Origin: Lewinella sp. IMCC34183
Lineage (GTDB): Bacteria; Bacteroidota; Bacteroidia; Chitinophagales; Saprospiraceae
Length of the DNA: 64,000 nucleotides
Assembly (NCBI RefSeq): GCF_003390915.1
Contig: NZ_QMEM01000001.1
Span: forward strand, 434,001 to 498,000
Reading direction: 5' to 3'
Below, piece by piece: positions 26,634 to 34,731 of this stretch. The number at the start of each line of letters is the position of its first letter. Position 1 is the first letter of the stretch. The notes beneath the pieces were generated by a model, which was not told the DNA's origin, did no database searches, and saw nothing but the letters and a program-made list of their open reading frames with translations. The translations under genes and the position numbers were made by a program.

Positions 26634-27080
26634 GTGGCAAAACTAACTCTATCCACCGGATCTAACCGGGGCGACCGCGCAACCCTACTGAATCGCGCCG
26701 CCAACCTGCTGGAATCCCGTATCGGTCCCATCGTGTACCGTAGCCCCGTACGCGAAACCGCGGCGTGGGGCCTGCCAGACCAGGCGGACTTTCTCAACCA
26801 GATCCTCGTGATCGATACCCGCCGGCCCTGCCGGGGAAGCGAGCTTGTCCCCGAACTGCACCGCCTGCTCGACGTGACCCAGGCCATCGAGCTGGAATTG
26901 GGCCGGACCCGGGAAGTCCACTGGGGACCCCGGACCGTAGACATCGACCTGATCTTCGTCGACGACCTGCGCTACGAGGACGCTCGCCTCAGTCTCCCCC
27001 ACCCCTGGTGGCGTCACCGCCTTTTCGTTACTGAATTACTGCCGGAGGATCCGCGATTTTTACCTCCGTATTCTCGATGA
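26634..27080 (+). CDS. folK: 7,8-dihydro-6-hydroxymethylpterin pyrophosphokinase (HPPK)
   Basis: The start is GTG at 26634 (148 aa). HPPK motifs are present: STGSNRGDR at the N-terminus (strand 1 and Gly loop), SPVRETAAWG for pterin binding, FLNQ, and the ATP/Mg signature WGPRTVDIDLIF with the paired aspartates. The enzyme transfers pyrophosphate from ATP to hydroxymethyl-dihydropterin in folate synthesis. The C-terminus (LPHPWWRHRLFVTELLPED) matches the family end. A TACCTTTA box at 26622-26629 lies 4 bp before the start codon, so the mRNA may have almost no leader. The 3' end overlaps the convergent lipoprotein gene by 53 bp. Confidence 0.94.
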   Translation: MAKLTLSTGSNRGDRATLLNRAANLLESRIGPIVYRSPVRETAAWGLPDQADFLNQILVIDTRRPCRGSELVPELHRLLDVTQAIELELGRTREVHWGPRTVDIDLIFVDDLRYEDARLSLPHPWWRHRLFVTELLPEDPRFLPPYSR

Positions 27081-27858
27081 GGGAAAGCTCGGGCAGTTCA
27101 CCGGCGGCGAAGCGGGCCGCGATCCGGTCGATGTCGCGGTCCGCTCCGTCAAGCCCGTAATTGACGTAGTCCTGCACCAGCACGCCGTCCACCCGGCGCT
27201 TGTTGATCGCTTTGCGGAACCGGATCCCGCCACCGTCGACCTCGAAGGTGTAGGCCAGGTAGTCCAGTTCGCCGGAATCCCGGTCGAAGAAGTAGTGGTA
27301 GACGTCGTCGTGATCGCGGCCTCCCCCCTCGGCGTCGAAGGTCACACGGATGCGGTCGTAGGTCTTCCCTTCCAATGCTACGGTATCCAGCACTTCGGTG
27401 TTGACGGCCGGGTCGTACAGCCCGTACGGCAGCATAAAGAAGTAGCGTACCGAATTGACCGACGAGGCGTAGGCAGCGCTGTCCTGGGCCGTAAGGGCCG
27501 GCGTCTCTCCCTCACGCATGCGGGTCAGCCCCTGGTTGGTCAGCAGGTCGGTCACCTCCCCGCCCAGGCTATCGACAAACCTGCGGCGGTAGGCAAACCG
27601 GCCGTTATCGTTCAGGACCTGGTAGTGACGGTCGCGAAAGGCGAAATCGATGGCTACGCTATCGAAGCGCTCCATCCCGTGGGCCCGCACGGCGCGGTCG
27701 ATGATCGCCGCGGCCCCCGCGGGGGCGGGCGCTTCTGCCGGTTCGGCGGGCCCGCAGGTGCAGAGGAGAATCAGGAACAAGAGCCCCAGGAGGTTCCTGC
27801 TCCCCGGGCTACCGGGCGTCCGTTTACCTTTTGGGGTGTGCCGCGTTACTACGATCAT
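27028..27858 (-). CDS. DUF6503-like lipoprotein
   Basis: I take the ATG at 27858 (276 aa); two upstream ATGs exist (about 27876 and 27909) but would lie deeper in the opposite gene. The N-terminus has a basic region of about 22 residues, a hydrophobic stretch LLGLLFLILL and a lipobox LCTC (C35), so it is a lipoprotein. The mature part (AVRAHGMERFDSVAIDFAFR, then repeated beta-strands, ending near FAAGELPELSL) resembles the DUF6503/LolA-like half-barrel proteins of Bacteroidota. The function is unknown; a lipid-chaperone-like fold is inference. Its start codon overlaps that of the rightward lipoprotein gene, and its 3' end overlaps folK. Confidence 0.72.
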   Translation of the reverse strand: MIVVTRHTPKGKRTPGSPGSRNLLGLLFLILLCTCGPAEPAEAPAPAGAAAIIDRAVRAHGMERFDSVAIDFAFRDRHYQVLNDNGRFAYRRRFVDSLGGEVTDLLTNQGLTRMREGETPALTAQDSAAYASSVNSVRYFFMLPYGLYDPAVNTEVLDTVALEGKTYDRIRVTFDAEGGGRDHDDVYHYFFDRDSGELDYLAYTFEVDGGGIRFRKAINKRRVDGVLVQDYVNYGLDGADRDIDRIAARFAAGELPELSLIENTEVKIADPPAVIQ

Positions 27859-28312
27859 GAGATACCTGTTTGTCATGCTCGCGGGATTTTGCCTTTGCAC
27901 CTGCGGCACCGCCGAAGATACGCCACCTCCGGGGGACGCTCAGGACCGGGTGAGCGAGCGCGAACGCATCTTCAACGGCGCCTACGAAAACCTGGACGCC
28001 GCCGTCCTCGAGCGTTTGCTGGCGGCGGATTATGTCGTCGACTACCGTGGACGCGAGGCTAGCCGGAGTCGCGAGCAGTTCGTCGGTGAGCTCGGGCAAC
28101 TGCGACTCGTCTTCCCGGGGCTCCACATCGAGATAGACAGCAGCCGCTTCACGGTGTATCGGGAACAGTACATCGTCCAGGGCATCCGCACCTTTCACTG
28201 GCGAGCCAACGATACCCCGGGCAGTTACCGCGAGCGCTTTACCAACCGCTGGACCTTCCGCGACGGACAATGGCTGCTGGCAAATACCATTCTGCAACCC
28301 CTCGACCAGTGA
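27857..28312 (+). CDS. SnoaL/NTF2-like lipoprotein (DUF4440-type)
   Basis: The ATG at 27857 gives 151 aa with a short lipoprotein signal (MRYLFVMLAGFCLCTCG; lipoyl Cys C16). The mature domain has the cone-shaped NTF2-like pattern: helix ERIFNGAYENLDAAVLERLLAADYVVDYRG, then paired strands ending WTFRDGQWLLANTILQPLDQ, as in DUF4440 proteins. These fold as small-molecule-binding or non-catalytic scaffolds. Its ATG shares two bases with the ATG of the leftward lipoprotein gene. The stop overlaps the next gene's GTG in a GTGA junction, so it is translationally coupled to the acetyltransferase. Confidence 0.75.
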   Translation: MRYLFVMLAGFCLCTCGTAEDTPPPGDAQDRVSERERIFNGAYENLDAAVLERLLAADYVVDYRGREASRSREQFVGELGQLRLVFPGLHIEIDSSRFTVYREQYIVQGIRTFHWRANDTPGSYRERFTNRWTFRDGQWLLANTILQPLDQ

Positions 28313-28797
28313 CCGTCCGACTACTCCAGCCGCTACACCGCGAGTGGGCGGACGTCATCCGCCACCAGCGCTACCGGGGCTACCCGGCGGAGGAAGGTGC
28401 ACTGCCCGAACGCGTGCTGATCAAGCAGTACCTGCTGGGGGCGGGCGACGATCCCCTGAGTTACCGCTATGGGGTGCCCTTCCTTGTCCTGGTGGAAGAA
28501 CACGGCAAGATTGTCGGCAACGTCGGTGGCAAGGGGTGGCTACCGGACGAGGAAGAGGTTGAGGTCGGGTACCAGACCGCGCGGGACTACCGCGGCCGGG
28601 GAATCATGACGGCCGCCCTGAAAATTTTCCGCCGGAAGGCCGAGGCGGATGAAATTAGCCTCATCGCGCACATCGAGCAAACCAACGGTCCTAGCCGCCG
28701 CGTTCTGCAGAAGAGCGGTTTTTCCTATGATGCGATGGTACGCTTGCCGGACAGCCTGCTGCTGGAACGGTGGGGGTGGTCACCGGATCAGGACTAG
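28309..28797 (+). CDS. GNAT-family N-acetyltransferase
   Basis: I start at GTG 28309 (162 aa), which overlaps the preceding stop by 4 nt (GTGA); the ATG at 28270 would overlap by 43 bp and adds unrelated residues. GNAT features are a YGVPFLVLVEEHGKIVGNVGGKG beta-pair, then VEVGYQTARDYRGRGIMTAAL, which is the acetyl-CoA pyrophosphate loop (R/Q-x-x-G-x-G/A form), and a terminal IAHIEQTNGPSRRVLQKSGF segment. It resembles the RimJ/RimL-like branch that acetylates amino groups of proteins or small molecules. The acceptor is unknown. The end overlaps the convergent PKD gene by 18 bp. Confidence 0.88.
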   Translation: MTVRLLQPLHREWADVIRHQRYRGYPAEEGALPERVLIKQYLLGAGDDPLSYRYGVPFLVLVEEHGKIVGNVGGKGWLPDEEEVEVGYQTARDYRGRGIMTAALKIFRRKAEADEISLIAHIEQTNGPSRRVLQKSGFSYDAMVRLPDSLLLERWGWSPDQD

Positions 28798-31131
28798 CCC
28801 CCCCTTGAAGGCCTCGGGCTCGCCTTCGGCATTGGTGAAGGTTACGTCCCAGAGGTATCCCCCCGCCGGACTGTTGCTTCCCTGGTAGGTGCCGTCCCAG
28901 CCGGCAGTGAAATCGGTGGTTTCGAAAATCCGTTCCCCCCACCGGTTCCAGATCCGGAGAACGTAGTCCGTCGCGCCCGCCCAGACGCCCTTGGGTCGCC
29001 AGTCGTCATTGAGGCCGTCCCCGTTGGGAGTGAAGGCATTGGGGGCGTTAAAGGTATTCTTCAGGTAGAGGCGGATATCCTTCGTGATGGTATCCTGGCA
29101 CCCGCTGGCGTGGGTCACGTATTGGGTGACGGAGAGCAGGGTGGTATCCCGCAGGCGGTAAGTAAAGTCGGGGCCGGGCGCGCTGAAGATGCCCTCTCCG
29201 GTATTGTCGGAAATGACGTACCGCTGGGACTGTGAGCCGATACTGCGGTCGAGGATATCGACGTCCGGAAAGAGGTTGGAGGGCTCCTCCGGAAAGAATT
29301 CGAAGTTGGCGACCGGAGCGTCGCGGACGTCGACGAGCCGCCGGAAGGTGCTGTCGACGAAGCATCCGAGCGGGGAGGTGATCGACAGGTATACGTCGTA
29401 CAGGCCGGTATTCTCGTAAACGTGAGTAGGGTCACGATCCGCGGAGCTGCCGCCGTCGCCGAACCGCCACTCGAACTCGTAGGTATCGTCGATCGGGTTG
29501 GACAGGTTAACGAAGGTGTTCTCGAACGGCTGGCAGCCGAAGGCGTCGGTGGGCTCCAGAATGATGGTGCGCGGCGCCGGGTAGTATTCCACCTCCCGGA
29601 CGGCCTCGTTCACGCAGCCGTTCTCGTCGGTGATCGTAAGACGTGCGTCGAAGGTGCCTGGGATCAGGTACTGATGGGTCGGGTTTCGCTGTCCGTTGCG
29701 GGGGGTGACGTCGCCGAAATCCCAGTCGTAGGAATCGATGCGTTGTCCCCCGTCGGTGGTTGACAGGTTGGAAAATACGATCGGTTCGGGGTCGCAGACC
29801 ACCTTCGTAGTTTCGAATTCGGCGTCCAGATCGGGGAAAACCCCCAGCAAGAAGACGGCCGTGTCCTTGCAGTTGTTGGCGAAGGATTCCCGGTTCAGCA
29901 GCATCACGCCCTCGTATACCCCGATTTCGTTGATGTTGGTATTGAAGTCGCGGGAGTTGCCGGTGAGAAGTTCTCCGCCGGGTCCGATGAGCTCCCAGTC
30001 GTAGCTGGTGATCGAGCTGATGCGGGTACTCTCGTTGAAGATGGTATTGGGGCCGGGGCCGCACTGCCGGATGAAAAAACGGCCCTGCTCGTCCAGCTCG
30101 GTCTCCAGCAGGTCGGCTTCCACGGTGTTACCGCAGCGGCTCACGTTGAGCTGGAATTCACGTTTCGTTTCGCTGAGAAAAACGGGGTTGGGGCCGCGCG
30201 TCCACTCTTCCACGCAGACGCCGAGCACGTGGGTTCCCGGATAGATAGGTACGCCGGACAACTCCCCGGTCAGGGGGTCGATCGCCAGGGTACTGCCGAT
30301 ACCCAGCTGATCGTCTACGGAATAGGTGGGGCGCACCCAGGGCACGGAGGTATACGGATAGGGGCTTTCCTGCAACGGAACGATGTCGTCGAAGTAGGAA
30401 GCCGTCTGCTGCCGTTCGCCGGTTCCCGGGTCGGTGCCGCCGCCGAGTTTGGGGTCGCAGAACTTGTAGACCAGGCTGTCGCCCTCCGCGTCCGTAGCCC
30501 CGAGGTCGATACGAAATTGCTCGTTGATGCAGATGGCGATCGGGGGGTCAATGTTGAATTCCGGGCTGCTGTTGCAGCGTCCCTGCGCCTCGGGGGTAAG
30601 CTGGATAAAGTACGTCGCGCCGATCTGCCGCGGGTTGATCAGGTTACGGATGGACTCGTTGCGGCAGCAACGCTGGTATACGAAAGTGTACGTCTCGTCG
30701 GAAACGGGCAGTTCCTCGATGAAGGTGTAGATGCCGATCTCCTGGCAGATGGGCTCGTTGACCACCAGGCAGGGATTACCGAGGTTGATGGGTACGGGAG
30801 AGAAGTTCGACAGGGATATGATGCGCGTAGGATTGTAGTACCGGTCGCCGACGTATATACTGATGTGGCCCTCCGCGCTGGGCTCGTTGGGGGTTTGCCG
30901 CGGGTCGTTGCCGTCAAAGAGGGCACCTTCCCCGATGCAGTCGCGGTACATGTTGATGGTGATCCGGTAGCGAAGCACGCCCGTGGAGGGGTCGTTATTG
31001 CGGTACCCCAGGCATTCGTAGCGGAACTCCCCCCCCACGATATGGTCTGCCCGCAAGCCGGCCGGAAGCAGGCACAGCGCCAGCAAACAGGCGAAGAAGC
31101 GGCAGAGCGGGTGAAGGTGTGGCAAGGGCAT
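28780..31131 (-). CDS. PKD-repeat surface protein with T9SS gliding-type C-terminal domain
   Basis: The 783-residue product has a signal peptide (residues 1-29, ending GLRA-D), a long N-terminal region of unknown type with many Cys (GEFRYECLG, YQRCCRNE), then at least two PKD domains (SYDWDFGD about 470; FEWRFGDGGSS about 570) and a C-terminal sorting domain: FNAPNAFTPNGDGLNDDW, IWNRWGERIFET, GWDGTYQGSNSPAGGYLW. That tail is the CHU_C/gliding-motility type (type B) recognised by the type IX secretion system. It should be exported across the outer membrane and kept on the surface, possibly as an adhesin. It overlaps the acetyltransferase gene end by 18 bp. Confidence 0.92.
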   Translation of the reverse strand: MPLPHLHPLCRFFACLLALCLLPAGLRADHIVGGEFRYECLGYRNNDPSTGVLRYRITINMYRDCIGEGALFDGNDPRQTPNEPSAEGHISIYVGDRYYNPTRIISLSNFSPVPINLGNPCLVVNEPICQEIGIYTFIEELPVSDETYTFVYQRCCRNESIRNLINPRQIGATYFIQLTPEAQGRCNSSPEFNIDPPIAICINEQFRIDLGATDAEGDSLVYKFCDPKLGGGTDPGTGERQQTASYFDDIVPLQESPYPYTSVPWVRPTYSVDDQLGIGSTLAIDPLTGELSGVPIYPGTHVLGVCVEEWTRGPNPVFLSETKREFQLNVSRCGNTVEADLLETELDEQGRFFIRQCGPGPNTIFNESTRISSITSYDWELIGPGGELLTGNSRDFNTNINEIGVYEGVMLLNRESFANNCKDTAVFLLGVFPDLDAEFETTKVVCDPEPIVFSNLSTTDGGQRIDSYDWDFGDVTPRNGQRNPTHQYLIPGTFDARLTITDENGCVNEAVREVEYYPAPRTIILEPTDAFGCQPFENTFVNLSNPIDDTYEFEWRFGDGGSSADRDPTHVYENTGLYDVYLSITSPLGCFVDSTFRRLVDVRDAPVANFEFFPEEPSNLFPDVDILDRSIGSQSQRYVISDNTGEGIFSAPGPDFTYRLRDTTLLSVTQYVTHASGCQDTITKDIRLYLKNTFNAPNAFTPNGDGLNDDWRPKGVWAGATDYVLRIWNRWGERIFETTDFTAGWDGTYQGSNSPAGGYLWDVTFTNAEGEPEAFKGGLVLIR

Positions 31132-31347
31132 TTATTTAACTGGCATACAATCTTAGGGACAAAATACAGTTTCCTTATCGGAACGTTTCTCCGCCATCGC
31201 CGCGGCGCATGTCGGGCAAACGTCGCCACGTGTTATTACTTGCCTCAGCCTTATGGTTGCGGCAAGATTGGTCCCAGAAACAGGTCATCGCTCATCGATA
31301 ATTCACGCCTTTCGCTTCTTTTGGAGCAAAGGATTCACCAAGTTTAA

Positions 31348-31947
31348 ATGAATCTGCGGACAACTTCTACCCCTACCCTATCCCATACCAGGCCAATGCG
31401 CGGCACCGCCGCGCTGGCCGCGCTCCGGGCCGGTGGCCTGCTGCTGCTTCCCACGGCCAACCTCTGGCAACTGACGGCCGACGCCACCCAGCATTCCGCC
31501 GTGGACGCCATGCTGCAAACCTGCCCGCCCACGCGGATCAACCGCCCGGAACTCATCTTCCCCGACCGCGCTACCCTCATGGCGTGGTTCCCCGACCTTC
31601 ACCCCAAGCTCGATACCTTGCTCCTCTACCACGGCCGGGCGCTCACCGTGAGTCTTCCCGCCAGCCGGCGCGTCCCGCTCGGCCTGGTCGATGCACGTGA
31701 CGAGGTGAATATTCGCCTGGCCATGGACAGCTTCTGCGTACAACTCACCGAGGACCTGGAGGGCCCGCTGGCTGCCTGCTTCGCGATGGGCCACGGACAG
31801 AAGATGCTGCCGACGCGCTTCGGACAGATTAATTCCGACGTTCTCTACCGGGCCGACCATACCGTTACCCGCCGGCAAAAAGACACCCTCGGCAGCCGCC
31901 CCGCCGTGCGCGTGCGCATGGACGGCGACGAACTGCAGTTCCTCTAG
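31348..31947 (+). CDS. Degenerate Sua5/YciO/YrdC-family protein
   Basis: The 199-residue product follows the Sua5/YrdC fold pattern: [20 protein letters not shown] (family: ALxxGGxxxxPTxTxWGLG), [11 protein letters not shown], then ALTVSLPA and [21 protein letters not shown]. In true TsaC/Sua5 enzymes the threonine and ATP sites include a K-x-R, S-x-T and the SANxSG loop; here the first motif lost its Thr/Gly and the SAN loop region reads CFAMGHG. It may therefore have lost threonylcarbamoyl-AMP synthase activity. It is directly upstream of prfA (44 bp), which echoes the prfA-prmC-sua5 neighbourhood of other bacteria. Role probably in translation or RNA binding; inference. Confidence 0.72.
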   Translation: MNLRTTSTPTLSHTRPMRGTAALAALRAGGLLLLPTANLWQLTADATQHSAVDAMLQTCPPTRINRPELIFPDRATLMAWFPDLHPKLDTLLLYHGRALTVSLPASRRVPLGLVDARDEVNIRLAMDSFCVQLTEDLEGPLAACFAMGHGQKMLPTRFGQINSDVLYRADHTVTRRQKDTLGSRPAVRVRMDGDELQFL

Positions 31948-31991
31948 GCCCGCTGCCGTATCTTGGCCCGCCCCAGTTAACGGCGCGCCCT

Positions 31992-33056
31992 ATGATCGAC
32001 CAGCTCGAAGCTATTTATCACCGCTTTAAGGATCTCGAGGTCCAGCTATCCGACCCCGAAATTATCTCTGACCAGGAGCGTTTCACCCGCGTCAATAAGG
32101 AGTACGGCAAGCTGCGACCGCTGGCCGATACCTACCTGACGTACAAGGACCTGAGCGACAACCTCGCCAGTGCCGAGGCGATGCGCAAGGACCCCGACCC
32201 CGAGATGCGGGAGATGGCCCAGCTCGAGTACGAAGAACTGCGCGAGCGCAAGGAAGAACTGGACGAGCGCGTGAAGATCATGCTGATCCCCAAGGATCCG
32301 GAGGACGAGCGCGACATCATCATGGAGATCCGCAGCGGTACGGGCGGCGACGAGGCCGCGCTCTTTGCCGGTGACCTCTTCGACATGTACAAGCGCTACG
32401 TCGATACCATGGGCTGGAAGGTCGAGGTGATCGACGAGAACGAGGGGACGGCCGGCGGCTATTCCAAGGTCGTCTTTGAAGTTCACGGCGACGACGTTTA
32501 CAGCAGCCTCAAGTTTGAGTCCGGCGTACACCGCGTGCAGCGGGTACCCAAAACGGAAAGCCAGGGACGCGTGCATACTTCCGCCGCCACCGTCGCCGTG
32601 CTGGCCAAGGTGGAGGAGTCGGACATCAACATCAACAAGGCCGACCTCAAGATCGATACTTTCCGCGCCTCCGGCGCCGGTGGTCAGCACGTCAATAAAA
32701 CCGAATCGGCCATCCGCATCACCCACCTCCCCACGGGAATCGTGAGCGAGAGCCAGGACGGCCGCAGCCAGCACAAGAACAAGGAGATCGCCATGGCCCA
32801 GCTGTACCGCCGCATCAAGGATGCCCAGGATACGGCCGCGGCCAACGAACTGGCCAGCGCCCGCAAGTCGCTGGTCGGCAGCGGCGACCGCAGCGAAAAG
32901 ATCCGTACCTACAACTACCCCCAGAACCGGGTGACGGACCACCGCATCAACCTCACCCTCCACAGCCTGGATAAGGTGATGGGCGGCAACCTCGAGCCCA
33001 TCGTCGAAGGACTGCAGGTAGCCGAGAACTCCGAGAAAATGAAAGAAGGAATCTGA
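31992..33056 (+). CDS. prfA: Peptide chain release factor 1
   Basis: The 354-residue product is a complete class I release factor. It has the [11 protein letters not shown] segment, the stop-codon reading motif as PKT (about 186-188; PxT marks RF1, reading UAA/UAG), and the catalytic GGQ in GAGGQHVNK (about 230-232), then SQHKNK. The central Ala/Glu-rich loop around residue 200 reads VAVLAKVEE. It triggers peptidyl-tRNA hydrolysis at stop codons UAA and UAG. The start ATG is 44 bp after the Sua5-like gene. The next gene begins 2 bp after its stop, so these are likely co-transcribed. Confidence 0.97.
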   Translation: MIDQLEAIYHRFKDLEVQLSDPEIISDQERFTRVNKEYGKLRPLADTYLTYKDLSDNLASAEAMRKDPDPEMREMAQLEYEELRERKEELDERVKIMLIPKDPEDERDIIMEIRSGTGGDEAALFAGDLFDMYKRYVDTMGWKVEVIDENEGTAGGYSKVVFEVHGDDVYSSLKFESGVHRVQRVPKTESQGRVHTSAATVAVLAKVEESDININKADLKIDTFRASGAGGQHVNKTESAIRITHLPTGIVSESQDGRSQHKNKEIAMAQLYRRIKDAQDTAAANELASARKSLVGSGDRSEKIRTYNYPQNRVTDHRINLTLHSLDKVMGGNLEPIVEGLQVAENSEKMKEGI

Positions 33057-33058
33057 TC

Positions 33059-33583
33059 ATGCTGCGTGCCCTCCCCCTCCTGTTACTACTGACCCTGTTC
33101 TCTTCCGCCTGTAATTCCGCGGAAGGGAACACCCTAAACACCCCCGCCCGCGAAGGGGTAACGACCATCTACCTGGTCCGCCACGCGGAAAAGGGCGACG
33201 GTGAGGATCCGGACCTTACTTCCGAAGGCAGTGCCCGCGCCGCGCGCCTGGCCCAGCGGCTCTCCGGGACCGACCTGGCTGCCGTGTACACCACCGACAC
33301 CAAACGCACCCACCAGACGGCCGACCCGACCGCGACCGCCCAAGGCCTTGAAACGTTCACCTACTCGCCCGATCGACTGGGAGAACTGGCCGATAACCTG
33401 CTCCGCGACCACGCCGGGGAAACGATCCTGGTGGTAGGCCACAGCAATACGACCCCCGCCTTGGCCAATCAACTGGCCGGCCAGGACACACAGAACGCCT
33501 TCGACGATTCCGACTACGGAAACATCCTGGTGGTTACGGTGCCCACGGAGGGCACGGCCCGTATCGAGAACCTCCGCTACTAG
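33059..33583 (+). CDS. SixA-like histidine phosphatase lipoprotein
   Basis: The 174-residue product begins with a lipoprotein signal (residues 1-17, lipobox SSAC, C18). The mature part is a branch-2/SixA-like phosphoglycerate-mutase-superfamily phosphatase: catalytic LVRHAEK (R41, H42), TTDTKRTHQTA (the second Arg region) and VVGHSNTTPAL (second His). Such enzymes hydrolyse phosphate esters or phospho-His via a phosphohistidine intermediate. Known SixA is cytoplasmic; this one would sit in the periplasm, on the membrane. It begins 2 bp after prfA and is followed 2 bp later by a DUF819 gene. The substrate is unknown. Confidence 0.88.
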   Translation: MLRALPLLLLLTLFSSACNSAEGNTLNTPAREGVTTIYLVRHAEKGDGEDPDLTSEGSARAARLAQRLSGTDLAAVYTTDTKRTHQTADPTATAQGLETFTYSPDRLGELADNLLRDHAGETILVVGHSNTTPALANQLAGQDTQNAFDDSDYGNILVVTVPTEGTARIENLRY

Positions 33584-33585
33584 CG

Positions 33586-34731
33586 GTGGCCCTCGGCGAC
33601 TGGCTCAGTCTGCTGCTGGCCTGCGGCTTCCCCCTGCTTGCCGTGACGGCCGACCGGCGGCGCTGGCTGCCCGCATGGAGCAGCAGTATCATCACTTGCT
33701 ACGGGATTGGGATTCTGGTAAGCAACCTGCGGCTCTGGCCGGTAGATGGCGAGTTGATGGAGAGCGTTGCCGGCGGGAGCATGCTCGTCGGGCTACCCCT
33801 GCTGCTGTTTGCCGTACGCCTGCGCGACAGTTTCCGGCACGCCGGCAGCATGCTGCTTTCCTTCGGGCTTTGCTGCATCGCGGGGATTCTCTGCACCTGC
33901 GGCACCGCCCTTTACTTCGCCGATGCACTTCCCGATGGGTGGCAGGTCGCCGCCATGCTTACGGGACTCTACACCGGCGGTACGCCTAACGTGCAGGCTA
34001 TCGGGGTCGCGCTGGAAGCCCCCGCCGACTACCTCGTCCTCATTCAGGCGGCCGACGTGCTGCTGGGCGGGACTTACTTGCTGGGGCTCGTTACGTTCCT
34101 GCCGGCGCTGTACGCCCGGATCTTCCCTCCCACGCCCTTCCCCCCGGGCGCGGACACGGGTGCGGCGGACGTGCCGGAACGCTCGGGCGCGGGCCGGCGT
34201 ACGGTGCAGTTGCTGGCATCGCTGGCGGTTCTCGGGGGAAGTGTCCTGCTCTGCTGGCTGTTCACGGGCCGGTGGCTCGATCCGACGGTGGTCATCCTGC
34301 TACTGACGACCATCAGTTTGTTACTTACGCTTACGCCAATCGTTCCTCCGCTGGGGAACACCTATCCGCTGGGGGAGTATTTCGTGCTGATTTTCTGCGT
34401 GGCCCTGGGGCTGCTCGCAGACTTTCGGGAGTTGGCCTCCCACGGAATCGAACTGCTGTACTTTTCCGCCCTGGCACTTACCGGTACTACCCTGCTTCAC
34501 CTGGTGCTGGCACGGCTGTTCCGCATCGACCGGGATACCGTGATCCTGAGTTCGGTCGCGGCCTTTTACGGCCCCGTCTTCGTCGTACAGGTAGCCGGCG
34601 CTCTCCGCAACCGCCACCTGCTCGCGGCGGGCATCGCCGTCAGTTTGCTAGGTTTCGGGATCGGCAACTACCTGGGTATCGGAGTGGCTTTTGCGCTTCG
34701 ATGGCTTGGAGGTGGTGCGGCGGCGGGTTAG
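33586..34731 (+). CDS. DUF819-family membrane protein
   Basis: The start is GTG at 33586 (381 aa). About ten transmembrane segments are visible. The GGTPNVQAIGVALEAP segment (around residue 130-145) is the conserved core of DUF819, whose members look like small-ion or organic-acid carriers of unknown substrate (two inverted repeats of five helices). The C-terminal half shows LGNTYPLGEYFVLIFCVALGL (G-x-x-A/E-F region) and ASAFYGPVF-like repeats. It follows the phosphatase gene by 2 bp. The 3' end overlaps the convergent AI-2E transporter gene by 84 bp. Confidence 0.87.
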   Translation: MALGDWLSLLLACGFPLLAVTADRRRWLPAWSSSIITCYGIGILVSNLRLWPVDGELMESVAGGSMLVGLPLLLFAVRLRDSFRHAGSMLLSFGLCCIAGILCTCGTALYFADALPDGWQVAAMLTGLYTGGTPNVQAIGVALEAPADYLVLIQAADVLLGGTYLLGLVTFLPALYARIFPPTPFPPGADTGAADVPERSGAGRRTVQLLASLAVLGGSVLLCWLFTGRWLDPTVVILLLTTISLLLTLTPIVPPLGNTYPLGEYFVLIFCVALGLLADFRELASHGIELLYFSALALTGTTLLHLVLARLFRIDRDTVILSSVAAFYGPVFVVQVAGALRNRHLLAAGIAVSLLGFGIGNYLGIGVAFALRWLGGGAAAG

